A stretch of 64,000 bases of DNA from Quercus robur (lineage: Eukaryota; Streptophyta; Magnoliopsida; Fagales; Fagaceae). The DNA is taken from positions 3,348,001-3,412,000 of the forward strand of contig NC_065536.1 in the NCBI RefSeq assembly GCF_932294415.1, given 5' to 3'. A program made the position numbers and the translations under genes. The notes under the pieces are model-generated. The model was given only the letters and a program-made list of their open reading frames with translations. It ran no database searches and was not told where the DNA came from. Below are positions 46,946-58,429 of this stretch, piece after piece. Every line of letters begins with the position of its first letter. The stretch's first letter is position 1.

Positions 46946-47556
46946 TGTAGGGACACGATTCGCGTTGGACCACAGTAGGGTAGGGTTCGCACGTAAATGG
47001 ACCCGTACAATATCATTTGTAGAGAGTGGGGTCGAAAGGCTAAGTCATGTTTACTCAGCCGTGGTTTTGTTAAGTTGTTCATGCATGATCTAGAGGTGTT
47101 CACCCCTTTAGGTCCTTTTCTTTCCGGAAGCCTCCCTCTCCTTTAGGTTGCAAATTTTCCTTTTATATTAGCATGCATTCAATTTCCTTCGTCCACGTGT
47201 AGGGTCGAACTTTCCTAGCCTGACACTTGTCCCATCAGTTTAAAACCTGAGCTGTTGGGAGTGGTTGAGTAGGCTAAAGAGACACGACTCTGTGAGAGAC
47301 AAAGCTCCGTCTAGGGCAGGTAGTTTGGGCAGCCTGTCCTAGATATTTTATATTTCTTACAAGATTATCCCTTTGCCGCTTTTACCCCTTTCCTTAGTGT
47401 AGCTCTGGGCTAACCGAGGGCTGTACCTTCCTCGGCGGCTTCTATGGCCCATTAGTGCTTTGTGTTTATTGGGCTGGGATTACTATCCTCCTCGGCCTGG
47501 GCCTTAAGTATCCCTGTGAATAGGTGGATCTGGCCCATCTGTTGTCGGGCCCCACA
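46946..47556 (-). repeat. 5' LTR of element C
   Basis: 611 bp, identical to 41547-42157 except for about two bases (TCATTTT/TCCTTTT and GAGTTG/GAGCTG). Confidence 0.92.
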
Positions 47557-47557
47557 A

Positions 47558-47588
<31 letters not shown>

Positions 47589-47721
47589 ACTTGTAAGAAA
47601 TACTATAAATAAATACTCCACCCCTCCTCTAGGAGAAATTCTTGTCTAGGCATATAAGATACTTTCCCCTCTTCCCTCTGGGACCATTCACCCGACCAAT
47701 AACAGAAACCTAAGTGAATAT

Positions 47722-47732
<11 letters not shown>

Positions 47733-47770
<38 letters not shown>
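47733..47770. repeat. (TA)n microsatellite
   Basis: About 19 TA units, preceded by a short (CA)n. Confidence 0.9.
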
Positions 47771-47772
<2 letters not shown>

Positions 47773-47774
47773 AG

Positions 47775-48262
47775 AAAAGTGTCACCCTCAGCCCACCTCA
47801 ACAAAACAGTATGAGAAATTCTCAGTTTTCGTTTGCTTCTCTACAAATTTATTTTATTTTGTTCTATTAGTTTTTTCATTGAAAATAAAGCTTTAAAAAC
47901 AAAAAGAATATTTTTCTTCTTTTTGCAGGCAAGTAGGAAACAGTTTGAAAAGAGAGCGAGATATGGAGTGGTGCTCATCAGTAGTAACACAAGAGGATGG
48001 GTTGGAATCTCTAATGAATGATGTTGAATCCACACACAAAACCATCAAATTTCCACTGATTTTTGCCAATCACAAATTCCAGAACTCCATCGTACTGACT
48101 TTGAACGAGCGTTTCCTCCAAACTCATTCCAACCTTGATGATCTTGAGTTTCACCTCCCAACACTGCCTCCTAGCTTTGCCACCACTGATAATCACCACT
48201 TGTCTCCTGCCACCGCACAAACGATCCCATCTACTAGTACTACCAGCATCATTCTTGCGTGA
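47775..48262 (+). pseudogene. Broken, chimeric copy of the 5' end of the SHG1-domain gene
   Basis: The leader-intron region (GAGAAATTCTCAGTT..., TTTTTTCATTGAA, TTTAAAAACAAAAAGA, splice acceptor TTTTGCAG) and the first coding codons are collinear with 50090-50283. The ATG at 47962 opens MEWCSSVVTQEDGLESLMND, matching MDSCSSVITPEDVLESLMND of the real gene. After that the similarity stops. The frame runs on through unrelated sequence to a stop at 48262 (101 residues). No SHG1 domain is encoded. It may be a duplicated start of the gene joined to other DNA; the 3' partner is unrecognised. Confidence 0.7.
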
Positions 48263-49980
48263 AAGAACGGTTTAATGTGATTATCAATTTGGCAAATGTT
48301 TTATCGAATTTTTTTTATAAAACATTTTACAAGTTTAACAGAAAGTTTTATGATTAACGGAAAAAATTGTCAAGATTGACCAAGGTCTTATAACCAAACA
48401 AATAATAGAAAATAATGAAAATATTTTTCAAAAAATATTTTACTTCAAAACAAATGAAGCCCTAATTGAGAATATTTTGCAATATTTAAAAAGAAAACTT
48501 TTAGTGAATTACTGAAACATGTATCCTTCCACGTCTAAAAAATAATAATTTGGAGTGAGAGACATGTACAAAGTAGCAACTATCAGTAGGGGTTACAATT
48601 CATGTTAGCGGGTCTTGTTCACGTCTTGTTGAGGTATGGGTATTCAAATACATAGCCCAACCCCAACTTAGCTCATTTAATAACCATGTCAAAAGACTCA
48701 AAACTTGTGACCTAACATAATCTATTTATTAATCGGGTTGACACAGCACTACCTATTTAACTTGTTTAATACACAATCTAAGAAAAATAAAGCAAAAAGA
48801 GAGTTTATTTATTTGTTTTGGGTAAAAGGGTTAGGAACTTTAGAGTTTCAATGCTAAATTTATCAATACAACCATTAAAATTCTTTTGATTACTCAATTA
48901 TATTTATACTTCAAATGTATGTTAGAAATGAAATCTATTTATATAAATTAAATAATTTAAGGTTGATTGCAAGTTAAGCAAGTCAATATGGATTCGACTC
49001 ATTTATTAATCGTGTTAAAATATGTCAACCTGCTTTGACAAGAACCCAATTATACTAAGCATTAACCTGCAAAAAATGGTATTGTATTAATGTCGTGTTA
49101 AACAATACCACCCCTAAGTGTTGGTAAGTGAAAAAATGGGGAGGTTTGAACTTGTTCAATGAAGAGTGGCTTGAATTTCTCGAATTTAAAAAAGAAAAAG
49201 AAAAAGAAATTATGTATATTACCTTCCATGAATCCTCAATAAAATAGGTAAGGCTATGTGAGAAGGCTATTTTTGAGAGTTAAGGAAAATGAACACCAAA
49301 CAATTCAATACATACGAATTGATTAATTTACACGGATATCCTCACTCCCTCTCCTTTTTTTTTTCTTTGATAGAGAAATAGAAGTAGGGGAGGAAGATGA
49401 GATTTGAACTCCAAACCATAAATGTGACACTATAAAGGATAGTAAAAAAAATGTTAGAGATATTATAAGGATATTTTAGACTGTATACAAAGATTTTTAT
49501 ACTCTTAATATATAGAGAGGAAATGTAAGGCATACATGTTATAAGATGTAAATAATTCAAGTTTGTTGTAACAATAATGCTAGAGCATAGACAGATAACA
49601 AAATTTATACTTCTTTTTCACATCACATTTGTAGACTTTAGTCGGTTTCACATTAAACCAATCACCGCTTTTATTATATATTAATCATAACTTATCATCT
49701 CATAAAGTGAAAATAAGTTTTAAAATTTGTTACGTATCTAGAATTTTTATTATGTAATATATTATAAACTCAATTTAAAACACTAATATTACTATTTTCA
49801 TATGTGAGTATTACTGTTTACTAAAAAAATTATTACAAAAAAAGTTTGACTTCAAATACATACGAAGATGTTTTTTTTTTTAATACGCTATATAACTATA
49901 GAAGGACTGTAAATATATAATTTTTGCCGTATAATTTTATTTAGAAAATATCTAAGAGGAGCTGATCTTTATCAACTTTT
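48262..49980. other. Intergenic DNA, including a possible hAT-like remnant at 48588-49116
   Basis: 48588 begins GTAGGGGTTACAATTCATG, and 49116 ends in AATACCACCCCTAAG. The inverted GGGGT ends and internal GGTTGACA/TGTCAACC words resemble hAT-like miniature elements, but I could not find an 8-bp duplication. The remainder is AT-rich with no gene. Confidence 0.35.
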
Positions 49981-49984
49981 CTCT

Positions 49985-49990
49985 TATAAA
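49985..49990 (+). promoter_or_regulatory. TATA box of the SHG1-domain gene
   Basis: TATAAA about 100 bases before a 5' UTR intron (50093-50206, donor CAG|GTACGAG, acceptor TTCCCAG|GAAAG) and 230 bases before the start codon. Inferred from position and sequence. Confidence 0.45.
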
Positions 49991-50218
49991 CACAAAAACT
50001 ACCTCTGTTTCGCTAGACACAAAATCACGAAAGAGAAACACTAACAACCCCAAAACATACACACCCGGGCCGAAACATAAACACAGAAACAGGTACGAGA
50101 ATTTCTCAGTTCTCTTTTTACTTTCTCTACAAATTTTAACACCCTTTTAGATTTTTCATTGAATGTCAGGTTTTAAAAACAAAAAGATCGATATTTTTTT
50201 TCCCAGGAAAGAGAGGAA

Positions 50219-52481
50219 ATGGACTCATGTTCATCAGTGATAACTCCAGAGGATGTGTTGGAATCGCTAATGAATGATGGTACAATAGACTCGCTCAGAT
50301 TGAAGATCATCAACCAGCTCAAAGCCAATGTAAATTGAAAAAAAAAAAAAAAAAAAAAAAAATCTCTTCCTTCACATTTCTCTTCTGGGTATTCTTTATT
50401 TTTTATTTTTTCAAGTTTTTCGGGTGATTTAAATTTTGGGTTTTTTTTTTTTTTTTATATATTTTTTTAAATTATTTTTTATAATTTGTAATTTGAGAGC
50501 TACTGGGGCAATGAAGGCGTTGAGTTTGATGGGTTTTGTGTTTGATTTGAGTACTAATTTGATATACATAACACTTAATGATATCAAAGGTCCATGTATA
50601 TAAGCACACATACACATGATGGAGCTGTCTGTTACATATGAGTTTTGATAATAGAACCCTCCCAATATTTAGTGCAGAGACTTTGTTGTTTGTAACAAAA
50701 AGTTCCCTTGTTTATAAGTGTGTGTGCGTCTTTTTTATTAGTGAGGTTTTATATATACAGCTTATATATGTATTTATGTAAATTTTGTTGATACCAGTTA
50801 GTTCTTAGTATAAGTCCTAGCGTTGGTATCACCAATTCTAATTCTTGAACCACATTGCAATTTGTGTGGTCTGCACTCTGCAGTAAGAATTTGTGGGGAT
50901 GTACTAAATTTTTGTGAATTGTCAACAGTACTGGTAGACTAAAGTGGGTTGCTTATCCAGATGTTTAGAAGAATCAAGTTTAGAAATTTATTGGTGAATT
51001 TTTTAAAATTTTAGGTTCATGGTGCTAGCTCCCGTTGAATTTCATTAGGCCAACTAGTTGTCCATGTTTATACAATTCTTTTAGTCTTAGGGACGTGTTG
51101 TGACTTGATGAGTTTGATGCCGCCTATGTGAGTGAAATTCTTGGATTTCATAAGCAAGTTCTAGCACCAAGTATTCTCTCCTTTGCTTAATTCTGTAATT
51201 AGAAAGGGAGGAATGGAAGTAGTGGAAAAAGTTAAAATCAATAGTTGTCAAAGATATCAATGCTTAAGGAAGTACTGGTTTATTTTGATTTTAATGTGAA
51301 ATTTTTGTATGTCCATGCTCTTTGTTTTTGCAGGAAGAGCTTAAGAATACTACTATTAAAATGGCTGAACAGAGTAAAGTTCTTAACACCCCTGGGGCAG
51401 AGAAACAAACCAAAAGAGAGTTGTTTGATGCACTAAGGCAGGAACTTGAGTAAGTTTTAGTGTTTTTTGTCCTTTTTTCATTTGTCTTTTGAGGTAGAAA
51501 TAGCCTCCCAGGTGCGCACTAAAGGCATTCACTTACTTTTTGGAAAACTCATAGCTTTTACGTGGTTGTAAAAAGGCTTTAGTCGTCTGTTGGACAGTTG
51601 TCATTATCTTAAAGTTATCTTAGTAGTATCAAATGTTAAATAGGGACTGAGTTTACAGTACCATGAAATTTCCTTAACTTTGTCAAAAATTAATAATATG
51701 ACCAATCCAGTGTAACCAATTTTGATGATTGATGTGGATGGATATATGAAAATAATGAATGAAACTTGAAAGTGGGTTTAGCAATTTTGGGCAGATACCC
51801 TGTATGTGGGCTGAATCCATGTGGGTAGATACCCTATATGTACATACCTTAGGTGGTTCAAAGCTTAAATCAACTCTCTGTCAAAATTTTAGTAATGCAC
51901 ATGAGGATAGAGCTTTCTTTGTCCATTGCCACTTTTTTTACTCTGAACCTGGGATCTCTAAGTGGATATGTAAGAACATCTCACATTGCCAGCATTTGTG
52001 GTTTGTTACAATGTCATGGTTTAGAAGGGGTTTCCAATGTGTGACAATACTAATTTTTATGGCACTTGTGACTACTGAAGCTTCTGTAACTTATAATTTT
52101 GTATCGATTTCATACAGAGCTCCAGTGCTGGAGAAAGCTTCTAAATCAGTTTGGGAGCTAATTTTGGACAGTAATGGTCTGGGGAAGGAAATTAGTGAGA
52201 TGGTTGAAAAGGTATTTTCTCGATTGAGTGGTCGGGAACCTCCATTGTTTCCCTTGCCAGACGGTGTGACTCATATTAATAAAGAAATTGAGAATGAAAA
52301 AGAAAAAGGAAAAGGAAAAGAATGGGCTAATGAAAACAAAGAAAAGGAGAATTCTCCCTCTTCATTAAAGAAAAGGAGTTTTAGTGAATTGAATGCAGGA
52401 GGTGCATGTGAAGCTGCAAGCATATCTGGTGATTCTCCAGCCATACTAGAAGATTCTAGTAAATCACCCAACCAAGTTTGA
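50219..52481 (+). CDS. BOD1/SHG1-domain protein (COMPASS Shg1-like), nuclear
   Basis: Small protein of 196 residues; exons 50219-50329, 51334-51449 and 52118-52481, GT-AG and in frame. Residues about 15-90 form the SHG1/BOD1 helical domain (SLRLKIINQLKAN, then TKRELFDALRQELEAPVLEK, then SVWELIL). In yeast Shg1 belongs to the Set1/COMPASS H3K4 methylation complex; animal BOD1 proteins act in chromosome biorientation and SET1B complexes. The plant role is not established by sequence. The C-terminal half is low complexity: a Glu/Lys-rich run (residues 120-150) and LKKRSF, a possible nuclear signal. The start has MDSCSSVITPEDVLESLMND upstream of the domain. A leader intron precedes the ATG, and a broken copy of this 5' end lies 2.2 kb upstream. 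Apparent ORF upstream of 52118 is intron 2. Confidence 0.9.
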
Positions 52482-55400
52482 AGACACGAGTCACTATGTC
52501 ATGCCAAGAGACTTGTGGCTCAATGCCGTTACTGTTTTTTTCAAGTGGAGAACCTGGGTTCAAACATCACCTCCCCCACTTGAAAGTTACAAAAAATGCC
52601 ACTATGCCAGTTCCCATATCATTACTTATCAACAAGAGTAACTTTGTCAAACGAGCTATTTATAACAAATGTGGGGTGGTGCAAATCTGGTTATTTAGTC
52701 TAGATTTTGATTTGTCATCAGTTTCTTAATTCATTTTAAATGGAATAAAATTAACATTATTAGGCTATCTAATTCTTTGGTTGCAATTCTTTAGGCTATC
52801 TAGTGTTTCATATTATTAATGAGGTACTTATTTGGAATAAAATCATTTACTTATAAAAAAAAAAGAAGTGAACTTGGCAACTGATGTCTGAAACTATGTT
52901 TGCACAACCATTGTGCTGTATGATGTTAACTTGATTCATGCAGTTTATACCATAGCAAAGTATCGTGAATATTTCTATGAGGGATGGTGGTATCTGTTGC
53001 TTGAATTAGTTAGTGCAGAATTTAGATGGACTTATTTTGTAAACAGCATACTTGCACTTGGGTATATCAGATCTCATTTAGTGATTCATTTTCACTATCA
53101 CAATGAAATCTCATTTATGATTTCCACTGCTGTCCTCTGGGGTGCAAAGTTGCTGCATGAAATAATATGTAATGATATGTTTTTTCTTGGTAGATTGAAA
53201 CAGATTATATCTATCTATCTATCTATCTATATATATATATATATATATATATTTGAGCCTAAACTTATTGTACAGAAAGCTGCAGCAGTGTATGGCCATT
53301 GTATGGAGGTTTCTGATTCAAAGTAGACCAGGTTTCACATTATCCAATTTCAATCATGCAAGAATCTCCGTTGTGTGGTTGGAAAGTATTTCAGAATAAA
53401 ATCAAGTCTGGATACAGGTTCTTATATGAGGCAGAGGTATGTTCTTTCCCATATTCATGGAACCTGTTCCCAATTCGTTTGTTTGACAGTAATCTGGTAA
53501 GTTGGAACATTCTTTGTAACAGGGCATGCTTTACAGTTAAGGGTGGTAGGTCTGTCATTGTTTGGAACAGAGGGTATCACGTTTTTTTCTTCAAGGACTT
53601 TGTTTTTTGGACACAACTATTTTTGGATACAAAAAAAAGAAAAGTTTATGTGAAGATAATAACATAAGGTTCTAACCAGCAACATAGTCATTTCAGACCC
53701 AAATATGTTCGTGAAACTATTTGAGGCAAGATTGGCAAATTGTTGGGATTTTTGCCGCGCAGCTTACTTGGAATGTCTTCAACTAAGGACTCTGTTTTCC
53801 ATTTGATTTGTTGCCTTTGATCATTCTTTCTATCTCCTTGCAACCATCATGTGAGTTGATGTTTAGGTGAATCGCTTTCAATAGAGCTTCCCTGATCGCC
53901 AGACACCCTACCATCAATCTTCACTGCACCAATACACTAAAACATCCGGCACAAAATTGCATTGTTAATTTCCTGATAGGTTTTTGATGGTACTCTGAAG
54001 TCACATGATCTTATTTTGTTTTATATTATATTATATTATATTATATATATATATATATTGAAAAAAAAACTTGAAAAAAAGTACACCCCAAAAGAAAATC
54101 GACTTAGACCAACTTATATACAACTCTCAAAAGGACAACTAGCCAGAATACAAAAAAAAAGAACTCAAAAGAGTGGTCAAGACCAGGCAACTGGCATGAA
54201 TGATTTTGATGCATGCTAAGCATGGGCATGTGCCTCTGTTAGGACGTGGCTGCCAATTCTCTTGATGCAAAAGACCTCAAACATACTGCCAAGAGTCCTA
54301 AAATCACTCTGCAGAGCTGCTATAGTCCAATTATCCTTCCAATAAATAGCTTAGAAGCAATATTATTTCTTGTGATCACACCAAGACTATGCTTATGCTT
54401 CTTTAGCAGTATGGCTAGAGCTTTACTCAAAGTCAAGTTCCAAAAGGGGATACATAACCAAATAACTTCAGGCAGGCTTTTCAATAACATTTTCTTTTTG
54501 GTTGCAAAAACTGAATATTTGGCACAAAAAAAGGCTTGGCAAAAGAGATTGAAAGAGTCTGCTAATATACTTGGTTCTTATGTCCTTCAACCAACTCAAA
54601 ATCTATTCCCTAATACAATGACATTGTATACAATCAGATCTAGTTGTCAATTGCAAACCAAACTAGACAGCCCTAGTGAAAGTACAAGAGATGAATGAAT
54701 GATCAACTGACTTTCTTTTGAGAGGCACGGACACAGCATTTTGGGCAGCATGTCCGTATTGGACACGTCACGGAGACACAAAACGGGACACAACAACACA
54801 ACATTTCTTGAAACACTAGAATACAACATGTTAGGGTCACGGCAATTAATTAATTAATATTTTTTGTGTGGATATATTTTACACGTTTTTGGGTATAATT
54901 TATGTTGGATACGGCAACTACTTTATCCGTGCTTCCCAGCTGCTCATTTATATTAGATGGTGGTTGTATATTTAGTATCCACTAAACTCTGCTCCTGTCT
55001 TAGAAACGGATATGAAAAACACTAGTACACTAGGAAGCCCTTGCAAAGGGAAGCAAAATCATAGAGATGTTGTAGGTTTTATTTATAATGCGTGCTAAAA
55101 GTAATACATTCGTAACTCAAAAAAGTGAAATGAAAGTATAGTGAGTTTACATGATAAGAAGGATTTGCAAAGCACATACTTCGAAGCTAGAACTGCTTCA
55201 CACAACAATATGGAAATCCAAAGTTCAAGACTACCTATTTTTCTATTGAAAAACAAAAAATCTAGTAACAAAAAAAATGTAAAACTTTTGCCACAATTCT
55301 CTGTGTGACTGACTATGATTGGTAGAGCAAAAATAGTTGGTCTATGTGAAAGTTGAAAATAATATGTATTTTGGGAGAGGGAGGGAACCTAGGGAAGAAG

Positions 55401-55849
55401 AATTTGCTTGTAATACTACAAGAACTCACTAAAAAAAAAATCGTACCTAGTACACAAATTACGATCACTTTTAATTGAATCCTCCAATTGCCTATTTACA
55501 AAAATCTAAAAAAAAAATAAAAGTTGGGTACAATTGCCTACTGACAAAAACCTAAAAAATAAAAGTCATACCCAATGCACACATTCTAAACAAGATGACT
55601 TCAAAATGAATCCTCCAATTGCCTTGCATTGTTAAACAAGATGTGAGACACATGGTGTTTACCTTCAATTTTCTCTTTGAACAGGTTAATTCTTAAGCTT
55701 GAATCTGTGACTTGTATTTTTTCCACTTGCCATCGCATTGGGCTCGACCATGATGTGCTTTTATTATCATCCTTCCCTAATATTATTACTCACTTTTGAA
55801 TCATGCGCTTTATTATCATCCTTCCCTCATATCAATACTCGCTTTTGAA
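52482..55849. other. Intergenic DNA between the SHG1-domain and TRF2/HOY1 genes
   Basis: Includes the 3' UTR of the SHG1-domain gene (to about 52800). Several 60-150-residue ORFs (52913, 53356, 54246) lack recognisable domains and codon character. (TATC)n/(TA)n at 53208-53250 and an AT-rich run at 54020-54058. No gene supported. Confidence 0.5.
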
Positions 55850-58217
55850 TCATGTCCAGTGATTGTCCCCATCAAAATTATTAGTAGTTGTGAAATCTAC
55901 CATTGTTGGATCATCTGTATCAACTTTAGGATCTGGATCAAAAACTGTATCCATTGAAGTGTTGTTCCCAGGTCGATGCATCATAAAATTCACATTAGGA
56001 TCTTGAGATTGAGGTAGCCAGTTAACAGACTGTGGATAGAGAGTGCTACTTGCAGGTTGCTCTTCTGTTGGCAACGCCATCAATGAACCCAAGGAGTTCA
56101 CCCTTGTGACATTCCGCACATTTTTCATACCTGTGTGTTCAGCTTCACCCAACAAACAGTTTTCGAAGTTGCTTGTTGGGTTCATTTCTTTTTGCAAGTC
56201 AGGTACTAAGTTGTTCAATGACTCCACCTCTAAGTAAGGGTCATAACCAAATTGAAATTTTTTGTCACTCAGCAATCGGCTTTGAATATCATCTAGGATT
56301 TGAGTGTCTGAATTAGGCCAAGCTGCTGACACATTATAGTTTTGACCAGATATGGCTGGATTTACTTGGGTTGGTATAGCCATAGAAAATGGCCCTTGCA
56401 TTTGATCTCTCCCTAGAACGTTTGCAGGATTAATCATCCTTTGATACCACATTGCCATCCTTGGATCATCAACTCCTTGGTTGCTAATGGCTCCATCTGA
56501 ATGTGGAGAGAAATCCATAACTATATCATCACAAAAGAATTGAAAAACCAAGTTAGAGTAAAATTGAAGCCTTAGAATAGTATGGAATTGGAATATGCAC
56601 AACGCAATACCTGATATTGGTGAAGTTGAATTCGTTGTAAGAAGGTATTGTTGGTGGGCTTGTTCATATGCCTGAATTTGTTGAATAGATTTAAATGGCG
56701 AATGCATACTCGAGAATGGTAAAGGTAACTGCCCGTGTCTATAAAAATCCAAAGAAAATTCTTTACGCCCATTGTAGCAATCTGTATGGAAGTAAGGAGA
56801 ACTAAGACTTGGGAAAGGTCTTTGGCTCAACTTTAACAAATTGGGGTCACATTGCAGGAGCTTCTCATAGTGTTTGTCAAGGGTTCCTGGAGGAAATTCA
56901 AGATAGTGCAACCTGAGGATAGCATGCCAACAGCAAAATTCATTATAACTTGAAGTCTTGAACAGAATAAGACATTTACAACTAGAAAAATAATTCATTA
57001 ATTGGCAAAAAAATCATTATAACTCCTAAAACAGAATAACACATTTACAACTAGAAAAATATGTGTTCAAAGATGTGACAAAATAACAAATGAACTAAAC
57101 AAATATTGTAATGTAGAAACCAAAAGCAATGTCAACTATAAAATTTCAAAAGTAGAAAACAATACAAACCTGTAAGTTTGAGCTTGATTATCAGTAAAGT
57201 CTGAACTAATCTTCCACATGGTGTGTTTGCGCGGCATTGGATTACTTTCGTCAAAGAAAGCAGGACGATTGTTAAGCTGAAAACAGTTCTAACCACATCA
57301 AATTGAGACTCAGAGGAAAATGAAACATAAAACAAAATAATGAAACTAATATTAAGAAAAAATTTAATAAAAAAAAATGAAACTAATATTAAGAAAATAA
57401 CCTCAATCTCTAGAATTCCAGGCTTATCTTCCAAAATTCTAGCTCGAATTCCTATAATATCAGACCATTGTATTTCAATCTTTTTCTTCAAAGCATTCTC
57501 TAGAATTTCCCACACTAGTTTTCGCTTGGCATAATAAATCTTTACTACTAAAGCACCTTCACGTGGAGGCTGTACCTGCACATTTTTTTTTTCATTTTTT
57601 TTAGTTATGTTATTGTAAGAATAGAGTTTAAAATTTTAAATTGTGGTAAACAATTGAGATGTTACCATCCATGAGCCTATTCTTAAGAGTGATGCACCGA
57701 AATTTGAAGCCTTCAATTTCTCAGAATCGCTAATAAACTTTGCTTCTGCTGCAGCACTTGCTTTAAACTTTGCTTCTTTTGCTGCACTTGCTTGTGCAGC
57801 AGTATCATTAACTATGTTGTATATAAAGTCCAAGCTTGACTCCGAAAGTTTCAAACCCAACCATGGTAAACTCATAAGAGTTTGATTGAGATAAAGCTGA
57901 TAAAAAAAATTAAAAATATAAAATAATTGATTCTACTTAAAAAAACCAATCGAAAAAACTCATTAACACGAACTCAATGATTAAAACACATCGAGAAAAA
58001 TAGAAAAACACATCTGAGATAAAAACAAAACAAAACAAACCTTTTCGATGTTCTCAACTGTTGTTTTTGCTTCCTTCAGTCTCTTCTTTGCTATTTCTGA
58101 AATCTGAATCCAATAAGATGTCTCTTTCCTACTATTCACAGAAAGAACCAGTGGCCTTTCAGATCCTCCACGTCTCTCTATTAACGTAGGAATATGACCA
58201 TCGTGGCCATGCACCAT
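55850..58217 (-). CDS. Plant TRF2/HOY1 PH-like domain protein (ASG1-related family)
   Basis: Plant-specific family of poorly known function, often described as nuclear or stress-related (Arabidopsis ASG1 is a member, from memory). Six exons: 58041-58217, 57666-57896, 57402-57575, 57170-57276, 56611-56912, 55850-56520; 553 residues from ATG 58217, all junctions in frame. Exon 2 has an Ala/Lys-rich helical stretch with an internal repeat (ASAAKEAKF / ASAAAEAKF). Exons 3-5 encode the PH-like domain, residues about 137-260: PPREGALVVKIYYAKRKLVW, KKKIEIQWSDI, then PRKHTMWK and LEFPPGTLDKHYEKLLQCD. The C-terminal half is Asn/Ser/Pro/Gln-rich and probably disordered. The start is uncertain: the frame stays open to a GTG at 58271 with no ATG, while two earlier ATGs are out of frame. 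Confidence 0.9.
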
Positions 58218-58281
58218 GACTTTTATACTTGCTTCTGCTGGGTTTTTTTGCCGCTGTTGTTCTGGTTGCACAGAGAACTAC

Positions 58282-58288
58282 CATTCAT
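58282..58288 (-). promoter_or_regulatory. Two upstream ATGs (possible uORFs) in the TRF2/HOY1-gene leader
   Basis: ATG at 58288 opens a 21-codon reading frame (MNGSSLCNQNNSG...). ATG at 58284 opens another of about 43 codons that overlaps the main start at 58217. Both are out of frame with the main protein and could reduce or regulate its translation. Confidence 0.4.
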
Positions 58289-58391
58289 ATATATGTAGAT
58301 GTTGACTCGCTGCTATGGCTGCGGGGGACTTGAGTAAAACGAAATTTGTGGGAGTGAAGTAAACCCAATACTGAAACAGAAAATTACACCT

Positions 58392-58423
58392 CTTTTATAC
58401 GAAGATGAAACACCACTTTTATA
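58392..58423 (-). promoter_or_regulatory. Duplicated TATA box of the TRF2/HOY1 gene
   Basis: Minus-strand TATAAAAG occurs twice, at 58399-58392 and 58423-58416, inside a 24-bp tandem duplication (CATCTTCstATAAAAGwGGTG). Either lies roughly 110-140 bases before the first ATG of the leader. Confidence 0.5.
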
Positions 58424-58429
58424 GGAAGA

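Larger units (their letters stand above)
41547..47556 (-). mobile_element. LTR retroelement C: non-autonomous, LARD-like, 6010 bp, very young
   Basis: Complete element with target duplication ATATA (41542-41546, 47557-47561) in a TA microsatellite, and two 611-bp LTRs that differ by eye at about two bases. PBS on the minus strand at 46928-46943. No gag-pol in any frame. The interior, read on the plus strand, holds cassette C1 (42.5-43.2 kb), a few decayed monomers (43.6-43.9 kb), cassette C2 (44.2-44.85 kb) and a 20-monomer array (45.2-46.7 kb) next to the PBS leader. Near-identical LTRs mean recent transposition, so a helper element must be, or recently have been, active in this genome. Confidence 0.92.

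Noticed and set aside
41504..47103. The same 50-residue ORF near both ends of element C
   Set aside because: It lies in the two LTRs and simply reflects LTR identity.
51759..52117. ORF extending the last SHG1-gene exon upstream
   Set aside because: A clear acceptor (TTTCATACAG at 52117) and the in-frame fit with the exon ending at 51449 show that this part is intron.
54195..54345. Minus-strand KDNWTIAALQSDFRTLGSMFEVFCIKR reminiscent of the RNase H tail of plant LINE-type elements
   Set aside because: The match is from memory, only about 40 residues long, with stops on both sides and no reverse transcriptase nearby; too weak to annotate.
52913..54698. Several ORFs of 100-150 residues (52913, 53356, 54246)
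   Set aside because: No domain, no splice structure, AT-rich codon use; likely chance ORFs.
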